A stretch of DNA of 51,896 nt from a virus: positions 1 to 51,896 of IMG/VR virus record IMGVR_UViG_3300047585_000154; one strand, given 5' to 3'. This document shows positions 1 to 6,447 of this stretch, one piece after another. The first letter of the stretch is position 1. Each line of letters begins with the position of its first letter. Under the pieces are notes generated by a model. That model was not told the DNA's origin, searched no databases, and was given only the letters and a program-made list of their open reading frames with translations. Made by a program: the position numbers and the translations under genes.

Positions 1-294
1 CTTGGTGAGTGGACGCGTGAGGAGCTGCAGGAAGTCCTGCAGGTTGGGCGGCCAGGTCTTCGGGAAGTTGGACTTCCATCCCGGAGGAAGCGGTGCTGTC
101 GGGTCTTGCCAGCGAATCCATAGCGAGTAGCGCGTGATGCCATTCGCTTGCTCGATCTCCTTCAAGTAGTTCTGCAGCTCCTGCGCCTTCGCGACGTTCA
201 CCGAGCCGTCGGGCTGGATGGTAGAGCGCTGCGCCAGTGCGATGATGGCTTCGTACTGCTGAACTGAGAGAGTGAAAGACGTGGGGGTCGTCAT
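1..294 (-). CDS. Conserved phage hypothetical protein, C-terminus cut by window edge
   Basis: The reading frame opens at an ATG at 294 and stays open to the left edge, giving 98 visible residues that begin MTTPTSFTLSVQQYEAI. An AGGAG Shine-Dalgarno sequence lies about 7 nt upstream of the ATG, in the short gap after the HNH gene stop (303-305). The visible part has a predicted helical N-terminus and then a Trp/Pro-rich stretch (SLWIRWQDP, PLPPGWKSNFP, TWPPN). It resembles a type of small conserved phage protein I have seen beside structural genes, but I cannot assign a function. It is the last visible gene of the leftward operon. Confidence 0.7.
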   Translation of the reverse strand, partial: MTTPTSFTLSVQQYEAIIALAQRSTIQPDGSVNVAKAQELQNYLKEIEQANGITRYSLWIRWQDPTAPLPPGWKSNFPKTWPPNLQDFLQLLTRPLTK

Positions 295-302
295 GCGTGC
301 TC

Positions 303-836
303 CTAGATGTGCGTCCAGATCTGCCTCTGGAGGATACGGCAAACTAAGCCCGAAGAGACCCCATACTTCTCGGCGAGCGCTACCTGTGTTGTGCCCTCCG
401 CGCGCGCTCGCCGTAGTGCCCTTACCTGATCCTCCGTCAGCTTGGCATGGCCACGTGCGCTTCCTTTAGGGAACGCTTCTGGTTTCGTACGTGCCCCATT
501 CCGATTCCCGCTCGCGGTACGTCCGCGAGCTTGTCGGTCACGCATGTTGTCCGCGTGTGTGCCGGCGTACAAGTGTAGTACGCATAGCTTCACGTCGCAC
601 TCATGAAGAACCTTCATGCCCGGCGGAACAGGGCCGTGCCGTAGCTCGAAAGCCGCGACGTGAACATAGTGCGTTTTGCCATCGTGTCCTCCACTACCGA
701 TGGTGCCGTAGCCGTGCTTCTTCGACACAGCACCCGTCCAGAGTTGACAAGGCGTGGCCATGTGGGGCTGCACGCTGCCCTCCCTAACCTTGGCCCACAG
801 GCGTTCCGCCAAGGGCCTACGCGGAACACCTCGCAT
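303..836 (-). CDS. HNH homing-type endonuclease with C-terminal helix-turn-helix
   Basis: This 177-residue protein has a central HNH_3-type nuclease motif at about residues 76-100. It is built on VLHECD, LCVLHLY and GTHADNMRD, the layout of free-standing phage HNH endonucleases. Near the C-terminus (about 130-170) the segment QVALAEKYGVSSGLVCRI reads as a helix-turn-helix DNA-binding unit, as is common in homing endonucleases. The start at 836 is supported by GGAGAAG about 6 nt upstream, and only 1 nt separates it from the dNMP kinase stop, so it is transcribed with the nucleotide-metabolism genes. It is one of three HNH genes in the window and is probably a mobile genetic passenger. Catalytic activity is inferred from the motif alone. 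Confidence 0.85.
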   Translation of the reverse strand: MRGVPRRPLAERLWAKVREGSVQPHMATPCQLWTGAVSKKHGYGTIGSGGHDGKTHYVHVAAFELRHGPVPPGMKVLHECDVKLCVLHLYAGTHADNMRDRQARGRTASGNRNGARTKPEAFPKGSARGHAKLTEDQVRALRRARAEGTTQVALAEKYGVSSGLVCRILQRQIWTHI

Positions 837-837
837 C

Positions 838-1587
838 TTACTTCTCCTGGTCAGGGTAGATGAATCTCAACGCGCTGAGTTCCTTGCCCACCAACTGCTC
901 GAGGTCATCGAGTGGACCGTTGTGGTTGTTGAGCGCCGAGGCAAACTTCCCACGGTCGATACTGTTCTGCTCCTGTTCGCTGGCATGCTGACCCGCTGCA
1001 CCCTCGAGCCCAGGGACAGGGCGCTCGATCTTCCAGACGAAGCCGCCGGCTTTACGAATGGCATCCACCTCATTGATGAAGCGCACGTCAGGTATGACAA
1101 TGCCCGAGGGAGTGGTGGGGTACTGCGGGTCGTACCCTGGGCCACCGTTCTTGTAGAGCCCACGCTGCGAGTCATATCGCCAGATGCTTTCGTTGATGAT
1201 GTACTTCTTGAGTAGGCCGCTGGCAATGCGCAGGGCGTACTCCACCCAGATGTTCGGGTAGCAGGCTCTCCCCCACTCCGTGCCCAGTATCTGCAGGGCG
1301 TAGCGCGGGGTGAGGTACGCATTCGGGTGCGCGTACTCTGCCGGTACACCCATCCCCTTGATAGTGCCCTCGGACAGCGGGTCAAGCGCACGTCTGTACC
1401 GCAGGTCAGGCTCGTTCCTCTTTGCACTGGGACCCCATAGCTGCTCGTTCGAGAAGTCAAAGACGTCTCGGCAGATGCGCTTCAGTGGGTCTGCGAATGC
1501 GACCTTCACGAAGTTGTTGTTCTTCACAAGGAAGTCCGCAACGGTGTCCTTGCCCACACCAGCTTGCCCGCAGAGCCCGATGATCAT
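838..1587 (-). CDS. Deoxynucleoside monophosphate kinase
   Basis: This 249-residue P-loop kinase begins MIIGLCGQAGVGKDT, with a Walker A motif at residues 7-14. It continues with VAFADPLKRICRDVF and a NEQLWGPSAKRNEPD segment, the pattern of the T4 gp1-like dNMP kinase family. Such enzymes phosphorylate dNMPs (dTMP, dGMP and modified dCMP in T4) to the diphosphates in the cytoplasm. The ATG at 1587 overlaps the previous stop as ATGA, and an AGGAG lies 5 nt upstream. The neighbouring dCMP deaminase and MazG-like genes point to a phage dNTP-supply pathway. Its substrate cannot be read from the sequence. Confidence 0.88.
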   Translation of the reverse strand: MIIGLCGQAGVGKDTVADFLVKNNNFVKVAFADPLKRICRDVFDFSNEQLWGPSAKRNEPDLRYRRALDPLSEGTIKGMGVPAEYAHPNAYLTPRYALQILGTEWGRACYPNIWVEYALRIASGLLKKYIINESIWRYDSQRGLYKNGGPGYDPQYPTTPSGIVIPDVRFINEVDAIRKAGGFVWKIERPVPGLEGAAGQHASEQEQNSIDRGKFASALNNHNGPLDDLEQLVGKELSALRFIYPDQEK

Positions 1588-1841
1588 GTACTCTCCTGTG
1601 CAGGGCAGCCCTGTTCACTGACCAGCTGCATTATGTGCGCGACGTTTTGCAGCGTCGTGTTCTGTGCCTTGCTGCGCACGTACGCCGCAGCGTACTGAAG
1701 TAGCAGTCTTCGGCCCTCCGGTGTTTTGGCCTTCTCATCGATGAGACGCCTGAGACCATCCGCTATGTCGGCATCAGTGCGCGCCTCTTCCAGCACCTCC
1801 GTAGTGTTCTTCCTTAGCCGATCCCAAAGCCCGATGATCAT
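1584..1841 (-). CDS. Small helical hypothetical protein, 85 aa
   Basis: The start is placed at the ATG at 1841. It forms an ATGA overlap with the stop of the preceding 45-residue gene and has GAGG about 9 nt upstream. A longer in-frame extension to 2036 would cross the coding sequence of that small gene and reads as unnatural protein. The product is charged and probably helical (DRLRKNTTEVLEEARTDAD, GLRRLIDEKAKTPEGRRLL). No family is recognised. Its first residues, MIIGLW, echo the MIIGLC start of the kinase that follows, from a 16-nt identical DNA stretch at both starts. It overlaps the kinase start by 4 nt and is clearly co-translated. Confidence 0.7.
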   Translation of the reverse strand: MIIGLWDRLRKNTTEVLEEARTDADIADGLRRLIDEKAKTPEGRRLLLQYAAAYVRSKAQNTTLQNVAHIMQLVSEQGCPAQEST

Positions 1842-1975
1842 GTCAGTCTGCCTCGATAGTAGGGATTGTTGTCGTTCGGCCTGTCGATGTACTGGCAGCA
1901 GACCACGGATTGATGGCAGCGAAGACGACGCAGCCACCGCCACGGCATGAGATAGCTGCGAAGGAACTCGCTCAT
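1838..1975 (-). CDS. Very small basic protein, 45 aa
   Basis: This short gene fills the only gap in an otherwise overlapping operon. Its ATG at 1975 overlaps the upstream stop as TGATG, and its TGA overlaps the next ATG as ATGA. A GAGG motif is found about 8 nt before the start. The product, beginning MSEFLRSYLMPWRWLRRL, is basic and Trp/Arg-rich with a short amphipathic N-terminal segment and a CC pair in the middle. No homology is recognised. The call rests on exact operon spacing at both ends; codon or protein-level confirmation is not possible here. Confidence 0.6.
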   Translation of the reverse strand: MSEFLRSYLMPWRWLRRLRCHQSVVCCQYIDRPNDNNPYYRGRLT

Positions 1976-2286
1976 CAGTCCGCCTCATCCTCGAAGGTCG
2001 ATTCCCGCGTGAAGAAATGAAGGACCAAGCTACCACCGTCGAGAAGAACGGTGCTCAGATGCTTCGGCTTAGTGACGCTGTCGTGCTGGTGCGCCATGTC
2101 ATGCCCGGTGCCGTAGACCTCGAGCTCGTGATTCTGCAGCGGTTGCTCCGTGTCTACGAGCGCCCACAGACAGAGCGCACGCCCCTGCACAGCGACGTGC
2201 AGGGGTTCTGCGAACCGTGGCATCTTGAGCGTGATGGTGTGGCCGCCGTCAGACTCCGGCAGCTGGAACTTGTGAACCGCCCTCAC
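1975..2286 (-). CDS. Conserved phage protein, DUF7352-like
   Basis: This 103-residue protein has the signature of a small phage family: VHKFQLP at the N-terminus, ITLKMP, LHVAVQ, LCLWALVDTEQP and the GTGHDM motif near residue 60. I associate this pattern with the domain annotated as DUF7352, recalled rather than searched. The function is unknown; the fold is probably all-beta. The GTG start at 2286 overlaps the preceding stop as GTGA. It lies between the DUF1653-like gene and the 45-residue gene. Confidence 0.75.
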   Translation of the reverse strand: MRAVHKFQLPESDGGHTITLKMPRFAEPLHVAVQGRALCLWALVDTEQPLQNHELEVYGTGHDMAHQHDSVTKPKHLSTVLLDGGSLVLHFFTRESTFEDEAD

Positions 2287-2585
2287 GCCACGCCCCAGCG
2301 GGTGATGAGGGCCTCAAGAGTGTCTGATGCGAATGCTTCTTCGGCTGTAAAGCGACAGCGAGTCTTCTTGTCCGGCCACGTCAGTTCATCGGTCCAAGAG
2401 TCCTGCACACGTGAGTCCTTCCGTAACGGTCGGGTGCAGAGCTTGCCGGTGCTGAGCACCACATAGACAACGTCGAAGTCGCCGCTGTGGTTCGCTGTCT
2501 CAGCGACGCCAATCACTAGGTACCTGCCGCCCTTGTAGTGCCGGTAGACCTGCCCGCTGCGCACGGTAGGTTTGGGCGAGATCAC
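2283..2585 (-). CDS. DUF1653-like small beta protein
   Basis: This 100-residue protein contains the DUF1653-type core: YRHYKGGRYLVIGVAETA, then VVYVVLSTGKLCTRPL. Families with this core are small SH3-like beta barrels found in bacteria and phages, with no established biochemical role. It starts at a GTG at 2585 that overlaps the upstream TGA by 4 nt, and its own stop overlaps the next GTG in the same way, so the chain of genes is translationally coupled. The C-terminal portion (TAEEAFASDTLEALITRWG) is predicted helical. Confidence 0.75.
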   Translation of the reverse strand: MISPKPTVRSGQVYRHYKGGRYLVIGVAETANHSGDFDVVYVVLSTGKLCTRPLRKDSRVQDSWTDELTWPDKKTRCRFTAEEAFASDTLEALITRWGVA

Positions 2586-3292
2586 GTAAGACGCCCCGAG
2601 AGCACTGACCGTTCAAGGTCAGTGAGATTCCACTGCGCCAGCACGACGTACATGTACCCGTGGACGTGCTTCAGTAGGATCGGATCAACGGGGGGTACTG
2701 CCGTCCACTCTGCCTCGAAGAGGACATGGTACCCACTCAAGTCACCCGCGGGACGAAGATGTACAGGTACGCTGGGCACTAGCGCCCGTGCGGGCAGCGT
2801 CGGCAGACCCTGACCTTTACGCCATTCTTGGTTCTGTAGCTCGGCTCCGAATGTATGCAACGGAAAACCCGTGCCACCGTTGACATACTTGTGGTTCTCT
2901 CCGTACCCGCGAGTACCCGGTCCCCAAGCACTCCTATAGAACTCGAAACGATCTCTGTGGCCCCACCTGAGATGGCAGTGCTCCCAGTCCGCACCAGCCA
3001 GCGCCAGGTTGGGTAGCTTCTGCTTATTGAGCCCGGCTCCATGCAGAACCGAGGCGACGTTTACGATGCGCTGTCCCTGCGCCATCACGCGGTAAGACTC
3101 CATCAGCGTCTCGTCTTCCTTCTCTACAGCGGACTTCGCGATGCGACCCGCGCGAAACATTTTGCCGCCCTCCACGACGTTCTTGTTCGCGAGCGCAAGG
3201 CGCAGCGCACGATGCTCACGTACCTTCTTGCGGTACTCCTTGTAGTGGACTCGTGCGATGTTGGGGTTCATCTCCATGGTCGCTATGTTCAT
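2582..3292 (-). CDS. Hypothetical protein, 236 aa
   Basis: The start is set at the ATG at 3292 because it overlaps the dCMP deaminase stop as ATGA; an upstream in-frame start would run into that gene. The N-terminal ~60 residues are basic and helical (RVHYKEYRKKVREHRALRL). The C-terminal half is aromatic and beta-like, rich in Trp, Tyr, Gly and Pro (HLRWGHRDRFEFYRSAWGPG, GYHVLFEAEWTAVP). I recognise no family. The position between dCMP deaminase and small conserved proteins gives no specific function. Confidence 0.65.
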   Translation of the reverse strand: MNIATMEMNPNIARVHYKEYRKKVREHRALRLALANKNVVEGGKMFRAGRIAKSAVEKEDETLMESYRVMAQGQRIVNVASVLHGAGLNKQKLPNLALAGADWEHCHLRWGHRDRFEFYRSAWGPGTRGYGENHKYVNGGTGFPLHTFGAELQNQEWRKGQGLPTLPARALVPSVPVHLRPAGDLSGYHVLFEAEWTAVPPVDPILLKHVHGYMYVVLAQWNLTDLERSVLSGRLT

Positions 3293-3846
3293 GCTTTTGC
3301 TCCTACGGACACTGTTGTCGCATGCGTCTCGCACACACGTGAGAAAGAACCATTGGCGGCTTCACAGCCGCAGGCATACCCAGCTGGGCCGCCCAGTTCC
3401 GGAGGCACGAATACAGGGATCATGGCTCCAGGCAGGTGCACCGCTTTGATGGAGGCGCGCTCGAACCATTCGAGCGAGTCCTTGATACGGTAGTCATTGC
3501 GATACACCACGCGCTGCACGCCCCCGAGATTGATGAGGAGCTTAGCGCAGCCCACGCAGGGCAGATGACTGCAGAAGACGACCTTCGCCTTCTCTCTGCT
3601 GGCGCGGCAGTTCACCACCGCGTTAGCCTCGGCGTGGATGCACCCGCAGCTGCCCACCGCTTCCTGTCCATGGCGGTCGCAGCCGTTCTTGTCACCTGCA
3701 GCGGAGCCGTTGTAACCAATGGCGAAGACGTACCTGTAGTCGAGGCTGGTGATGGCCGCCCCTACCTTCATACGTTCGCAAGTGGAGCGCTCGCTCATCA
3801 TTACTGCGAGACGCAAGTAGATGTCCTGGAAACTAGGTCGTTCCAT
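3289..3846 (-). CDS. dCMP deaminase
   Basis: This 185-residue protein is a zinc-dependent deoxycytidylate deaminase, converting dCMP to dUMP to feed dTMP synthesis. The catalytic HAE motif is at residues 71-73 (HAEANAV) and the paired zinc cysteines at 97 and 100 (PCVGC). The N-terminal FQDIYLRLAVMMSERSTC and KVGAAI are typical of phage dCMP deaminases. An extra C-rich segment before HAE (GCDRHG, GSCGCIHAE) matches the T4-type second zinc site. The start ATG at 3846 is just after the previous stop, with AAGGG about 4-7 nt upstream. It shares an operon with MazG-like and dNMP kinase genes. Confidence 0.92.
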   Translation of the reverse strand: MERPSFQDIYLRLAVMMSERSTCERMKVGAAITSLDYRYVFAIGYNGSAAGDKNGCDRHGQEAVGSCGCIHAEANAVVNCRASREKAKVVFCSHLPCVGCAKLLINLGGVQRVVYRNDYRIKDSLEWFERASIKAVHLPGAMIPVFVPPELGGPAGYACGCEAANGSFSRVCETHATTVSVGAKA

Positions 3847-3853
3847 TGTGCCC

Positions 3854-4138
3854 TTAGTAGCTGGTGTAGACACGAATGACTTGAATGTCCGGTGGGATGG
3901 CGCGCAAGTCGATCTCGTAGCCCTCACACATGTCGTTGTCGGTCCAACGTCTGACCCCGTGCACCTTGTCCATGTGTATGGTGACGCCAGCAGGGTCCGG
4001 CCTCTCATCGTTGAAGAACGTCGAGACCTCATCTGGCACTTCAATGCCAGCGCTTGTGCAGGCGTCATGCACTGCCAGCATCTTCTTGAACTTCTCATCG
4101 GGCGTCTTGAAGCCCACCACGTGCGTAGACGCACCCAT
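3854..4138 (-). CDS. Hypothetical phage protein, 94 aa
   Basis: The start is taken at 4138, where the MazG-like gene stop and this ATG overlap as TGATG. The product begins MGASTHVVGFKTPDEKF and has a predicted helix (KKMLAVHDACTSAG), then an acidic segment and a beta-rich C-terminus ending IQVIRVYTSY. It resembles unnamed proteins common in phage nucleotide-metabolism clusters. I do not recognise a function. Confidence 0.7.
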   Translation of the reverse strand: MGASTHVVGFKTPDEKFKKMLAVHDACTSAGIEVPDEVSTFFNDERPDPAGVTIHMDKVHGVRRWTDNDMCEGYEIDLRAIPPDIQVIRVYTSY

Positions 4139-4461
4139 CACATGCCTCCGCCTTTGAGTTCCTGATCGCGATGCCATTCCATGAAGATCTCGAACTTCTT
4201 CTGACACCGCCGGTCAGCGTCCATGATGTCGCGCTCGGTGAGGTTCTTCACCTGGAAGAAGGCTAGCGCCGCGCGCACATCCGCTATTTCTTCCACGAGA
4301 CGCGCCCGCAGGTGCGTGCCGTCCCAGTGCTTCGTCTCCGTCTCCCCCTCTGCCCCCACGAGCTTGCCTAGCACCTGCTGGAGCTCGCCCATCTCCTCGA
4401 TGAGCTTGGACACACCAGGCCAGACCTGGCTGCCAATGGAGAAGTCCCCGTTCCCTTTCAC
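4138..4461 (-). CDS. MazG-like nucleotide pyrophosphohydrolase
   Basis: This 107-residue all-helical protein carries the MazG/dUTPase-2 metal-binding pattern: EEMGE at residues 22-26 and EEIAD at 57-61, separated by one helical hairpin. The family hydrolyses NTPs or dNTPs to NMP and pyrophosphate. In phages it can protect the dNTP pool or modulate (p)ppGpp-linked stress. The GTG start at 4461 overlaps the preceding TGA by 4 nt. It stands in the same operon as dCMP deaminase and dNMP kinase, consistent with dNTP-pool control. Whether its substrate is dCTP, dUTP or another nucleotide cannot be seen. Confidence 0.82.
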   Translation of the reverse strand: MKGNGDFSIGSQVWPGVSKLIEEMGELQQVLGKLVGAEGETETKHWDGTHLRARLVEEIADVRAALAFFQVKNLTERDIMDADRRCQKKFEIFMEWHRDQELKGGGM

Positions 4462-4721
4462 TTCAGCACCGGCAGCTCGAAGCGTTCTACAGCGAGCTCG
4501 GCGTAAGGAAAGAGCTTCTTGATTCGCTCGAAGTACGCAGGTAGCGGACTACCAGGCAACGCAGCCCCGTGCATCACGATCTTCGGCAGCACCTCAGCGG
4601 CCTTGGCTTCCAGCTCTATTCGCTGGAGAAGTCCGATAGGCTCTTCGCCCAACGCGACACGTACTATTCCATCCGGACTGATTCGGATGACCAGATCATC
4701 CTTCAAGTAGTCGTTGTTCAT
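4458..4721 (-). CDS. Hypothetical protein, 87 aa
   Basis: The ATG at 4721 overlaps the upstream stop as TGATG, which decides the start over a longer in-frame alternative. The product begins MNNDYLKDDLVIRISPDG and is mixed beta/helix, ending with RFELPVLK. No family is recognised. It is tightly coupled to the MazG-like gene downstream, with a 4-nt overlap. Confidence 0.65.
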   Translation of the reverse strand: MNNDYLKDDLVIRISPDGIVRVALGEEPIGLLQRIELEAKAAEVLPKIVMHGAALPGSPLPAYFERIKKLFPYAELAVERFELPVLK

Positions 4722-5008
4722 CACACTCCTCGTCGTTGAAGTACCTCGGTGATGATGTCTCGGGTGTGATCGCAGGCACGCCGCTGCACCGTCCACAGGG
4801 GAGGTGCGCGTCGCATCGACGCACCAAAGACGAAGGCCCGGGTGAACACCTTTTCGTAGGTGTCCCCGGGCCAGCTGACCCGCACGGCGAACTCGCCTGC
4901 AGGTCGTGCTTCTATCGTGACTGTTGCGTAAGTAGCGCGCTGAAGCATGTCGCGCCGTGCCTCTAGCTTGACCCGAAGGTCAGCTAGAAGAATGGCGCCA
5001 CGGTCCAT
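4721..5008 (-). CDS. Hypothetical protein, 95 aa
   Basis: This gene has a TGATG coupling at both ends: its ATG at 5008 overlaps the stop of the histone-like gene, and its stop overlaps the next start. The product has an N-terminal helix (LLADLRVKLEARRDMLQRA), a beta section with Trp and Pro (VRVSWPGDTYEKVF) and an Arg-rich C-terminal helix. Its function is not recognised. Confidence 0.65.
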   Translation of the reverse strand: MDRGAILLADLRVKLEARRDMLQRATYATVTIEARPAGEFAVRVSWPGDTYEKVFTRAFVFGASMRRAPPLWTVQRRACDHTRDIITEVLQRRGV

Positions 5009-5766
5009 CAGCCGAGGGGCTGCGCTGCCGGCGTAGCGTTGGACGAAGCGGTGAACTCACCACCCACCATGGCACGCGTGGCGGCACTCACCTGCTCGAT
5101 GGCCTTTGCGTCAGGACGCGTACCAGGAGCCGAAGCCGGGGGGACCGGTGACGTGGCCATCTGCTCACGCAGCGACACAAAGGGCTTCGGTGCTGCCGCG
5201 GCCGGCGTGAGCGCCGTGTCGAAAGACTGTTCGGCAGACACGAGGGCTTTGGTGTAGACGCGCTGCTCCAACGCATCACGACTCTGCAGCGCTGCCAACG
5301 AGCAAATGATGTTGCTTGCGTTGTTCTGGCGAAGCACTGCCTCTCCGATGAGCGCGGGGGCCGTGCGAATGGGCATCGTGAAGCTGCTGTCAGTCAGCTC
5401 CGCGGCAGGTGCTGCCGGTGTTGACGCTGCCTTCATCGTGGGTGTCCGGCGTGACACCGCGCGCTTGGCCGGGGCTGCCTTCGCGACCTTCTTCGGGGCC
5501 ACGACGGCCGGTGCAGCCTTCGCAGCTGCTTTCTTCGCGGTCTTCTTGGCCACCTTCTTCGCGGTACTCTTCGCTGCACGGGGGGCTGCCGTCTTGGCGC
5601 TGTCAGCGCCGAAGTGTGTGTTGATCAGACCAGCTGCCACGACCTTGTCGTGCGCACTCCAGTCGTTGGCCTTGCCCACCGCACGGCGCGCGCCGGTAGC
5701 GGTCTCGTACTTCCCCGCCTTCAGATTCTCGTGAAAACTCGACAACGTCATCCGCTCGTAGGCCAT
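5008..5766 (-). CDS. Histone H1-like Lys/Ala-rich DNA-binding protein
   Basis: This 252-residue protein has three parts. The N-terminal ~55 residues (MAYERMTLSSFHENLKAG, GARRAVGKANDWSA) are a small helical domain. Residues ~58-112 form a low-complexity Lys/Ala/Pro tract with AKKVAKKTAKKAAAKAAP repeats, like eukaryotic H1 tails and bacterial Hc1-type proteins. The C-terminal half (FTMPIRTAPALIGE onward) is less basic and probably helical. The tract suggests non-specific DNA or RNA binding in the host cell or virion. The start at 5766 has AGGAG about 8 nt upstream. It is the first gene of the leftward operon, directly behind a divergent control region, as expected for an abundantly expressed protein. 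Confidence 0.7.
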   Translation of the reverse strand: MAYERMTLSSFHENLKAGKYETATGARRAVGKANDWSAHDKVVAAGLINTHFGADSAKTAAPRAAKSTAKKVAKKTAKKAAAKAAPAVVAPKKVAKAAPAKRAVSRRTPTMKAASTPAAPAAELTDSSFTMPIRTAPALIGEAVLRQNNASNIICSLAALQSRDALEQRVYTKALVSAEQSFDTALTPAAAAPKPFVSLREQMATSPVPPASAPGTRPDAKAIEQVSAATRAMVGGEFTASSNATPAAQPLG

Positions 5767-6045
5767 CTCTGTCTCCTGTTCTTTAGTAGAACGTGAGAAC
5801 AACAAGTACTCCGGTTGTTCGCGAAGTCAACGCCAAGAACGAATCTTGCGAACAAGGTAACGAAAGCCCAGCAGGGCCAGCTGTCGAAAGGACGGGCTCA
5901 ACGCCGGGTAAGGCGTGCACATGGCACGTAGTGCGCGGTCTGAGAAAGGTAGCGGCGTTCTTTTCATCAAGTACCTTGTACCCGCGACGCGCGCGCAGTT
6001 GTACTCGAAACTAAGGGATAAGGACAACGGAAGACTGCAACTGCT
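5767..6045. promoter_or_regulatory. Divergent control region between leftward and rightward operons
   Basis: These 279 bases lie between the starts of two divergent operons and contain no gene I can support, so promoters for both sides are expected here. Visible elements are two tandem inverted repeats near the leftward gene (listed separately), a direct repeat of GTACC at 5971-5975 and 5978-5982, and a CGTGC/GCACG inverted repeat near 5914-5928. I cannot identify -35/-10 boxes with confidence, and the phage polymerase may use its own promoter sequence. Confidence 0.5.
5778..5820. promoter_or_regulatory. Two tandem inverted repeats upstream of the histone-like gene
   Basis: The first repeat is GTTCT-N5-AGAAC at 5778-5792 and the second is GAACAAC-N10-GTTGTTC at 5797-5820. 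Both share a GTTC/GAAC core. Read as leftward RNA they form hairpins in the 5' leader, the inner one ending just before the AGGAG ribosome-binding site of the histone-like gene. They could be an operator or an mRNA structure; the sequence does not decide between these. Confidence 0.4.
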
Positions 6046-6447
6046 ATGCTAGCCGGCATGCAAAACCTACCCGTGTTTGTACTGGTGGCAGCGCTTGTTG
6101 CATGCCACACGCCGTGCCCACCGGCCTCGACGGACAGCGCGCCGTCCATGGCTGCACCTTGTCCTGTGGCAGACGCTGCAGCGCCCAAACCCCCACCTCC
6201 TCCTCCGCCCACTCCGCACCCTGCGGCAGACGCGTCGGCAGAACCGCACGATGCCTGCTGGAACGCGGCACAGAAGCTCCTCGCACTCAGCTGCAAGGAC
6301 ACCCGCGGTCGCCTCATCGGTGGCCCTGACCTTAGTGGTGTCAGCTGGTCCACGACCTGCCGACAGAACCTCACCAACGGAGTCAACCTCAACGCAGCCT
6401 GTATCACTGCAGCGGCAAGCTGTGTGGTCGCGGAGGCATGCAAATGA
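6046..6447 (+). CDS. Probable Cys-rich lipoprotein
   Basis: This product of up to 133 residues has a hydrophobic N-terminal segment followed by a lipobox: VFVLVAALVAC, with the Cys at residue 16 counted from the ATG at 6058 or 20 from 6046. The segment lacks the usual Lys/Arg, which weakens the call. After the Cys comes a Pro/Ala-rich linker (KPPPPPPPTPHP) and a C-terminal domain with several Cys residues (CWNAAQ, LSCKDTRG, TTCRQ, AACITA, SCVVAEACK) likely forming disulfides in the periplasm. The two possible ATG starts (6046, 6058) cannot be separated by their ribosome-binding sites. It is translationally coupled to the cysteine protease that follows. Confidence 0.6.
   Translation: MLAGMQNLPVFVLVAALVACHTPCPPASTDSAPSMAAPCPVADAAAPKPPPPPPPTPHPAADASAEPHDACWNAAQKLLALSCKDTRGRLIGGPDLSGVSWSTTCRQNLTNGVNLNAACITAAASCVVAEACK

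Noticed and set aside
1584-2036. 150-residue version of the 85-residue protein starting at 2036
   Set aside because: Its first 65 residues run across the 45-residue gene and the end of the DUF7352-like gene, while the ATG at 1841 has exact stop-start coupling.
3289-4134. 281-residue version of dCMP deaminase starting at 4134
   Set aside because: The N-terminal extension overlaps the upstream gene in another frame and is Arg/Ser/Thr-rich shadow sequence; the deaminase family starts at about MERPSFQD (3846).
5008-5766. The Lys/Ala-rich tract as evidence of eukaryotic DNA contamination
   Set aside because: The gene is embedded in a coupled phage operon with a bacterial ribosome-binding site; H1-like tails also occur in bacteria and phages.
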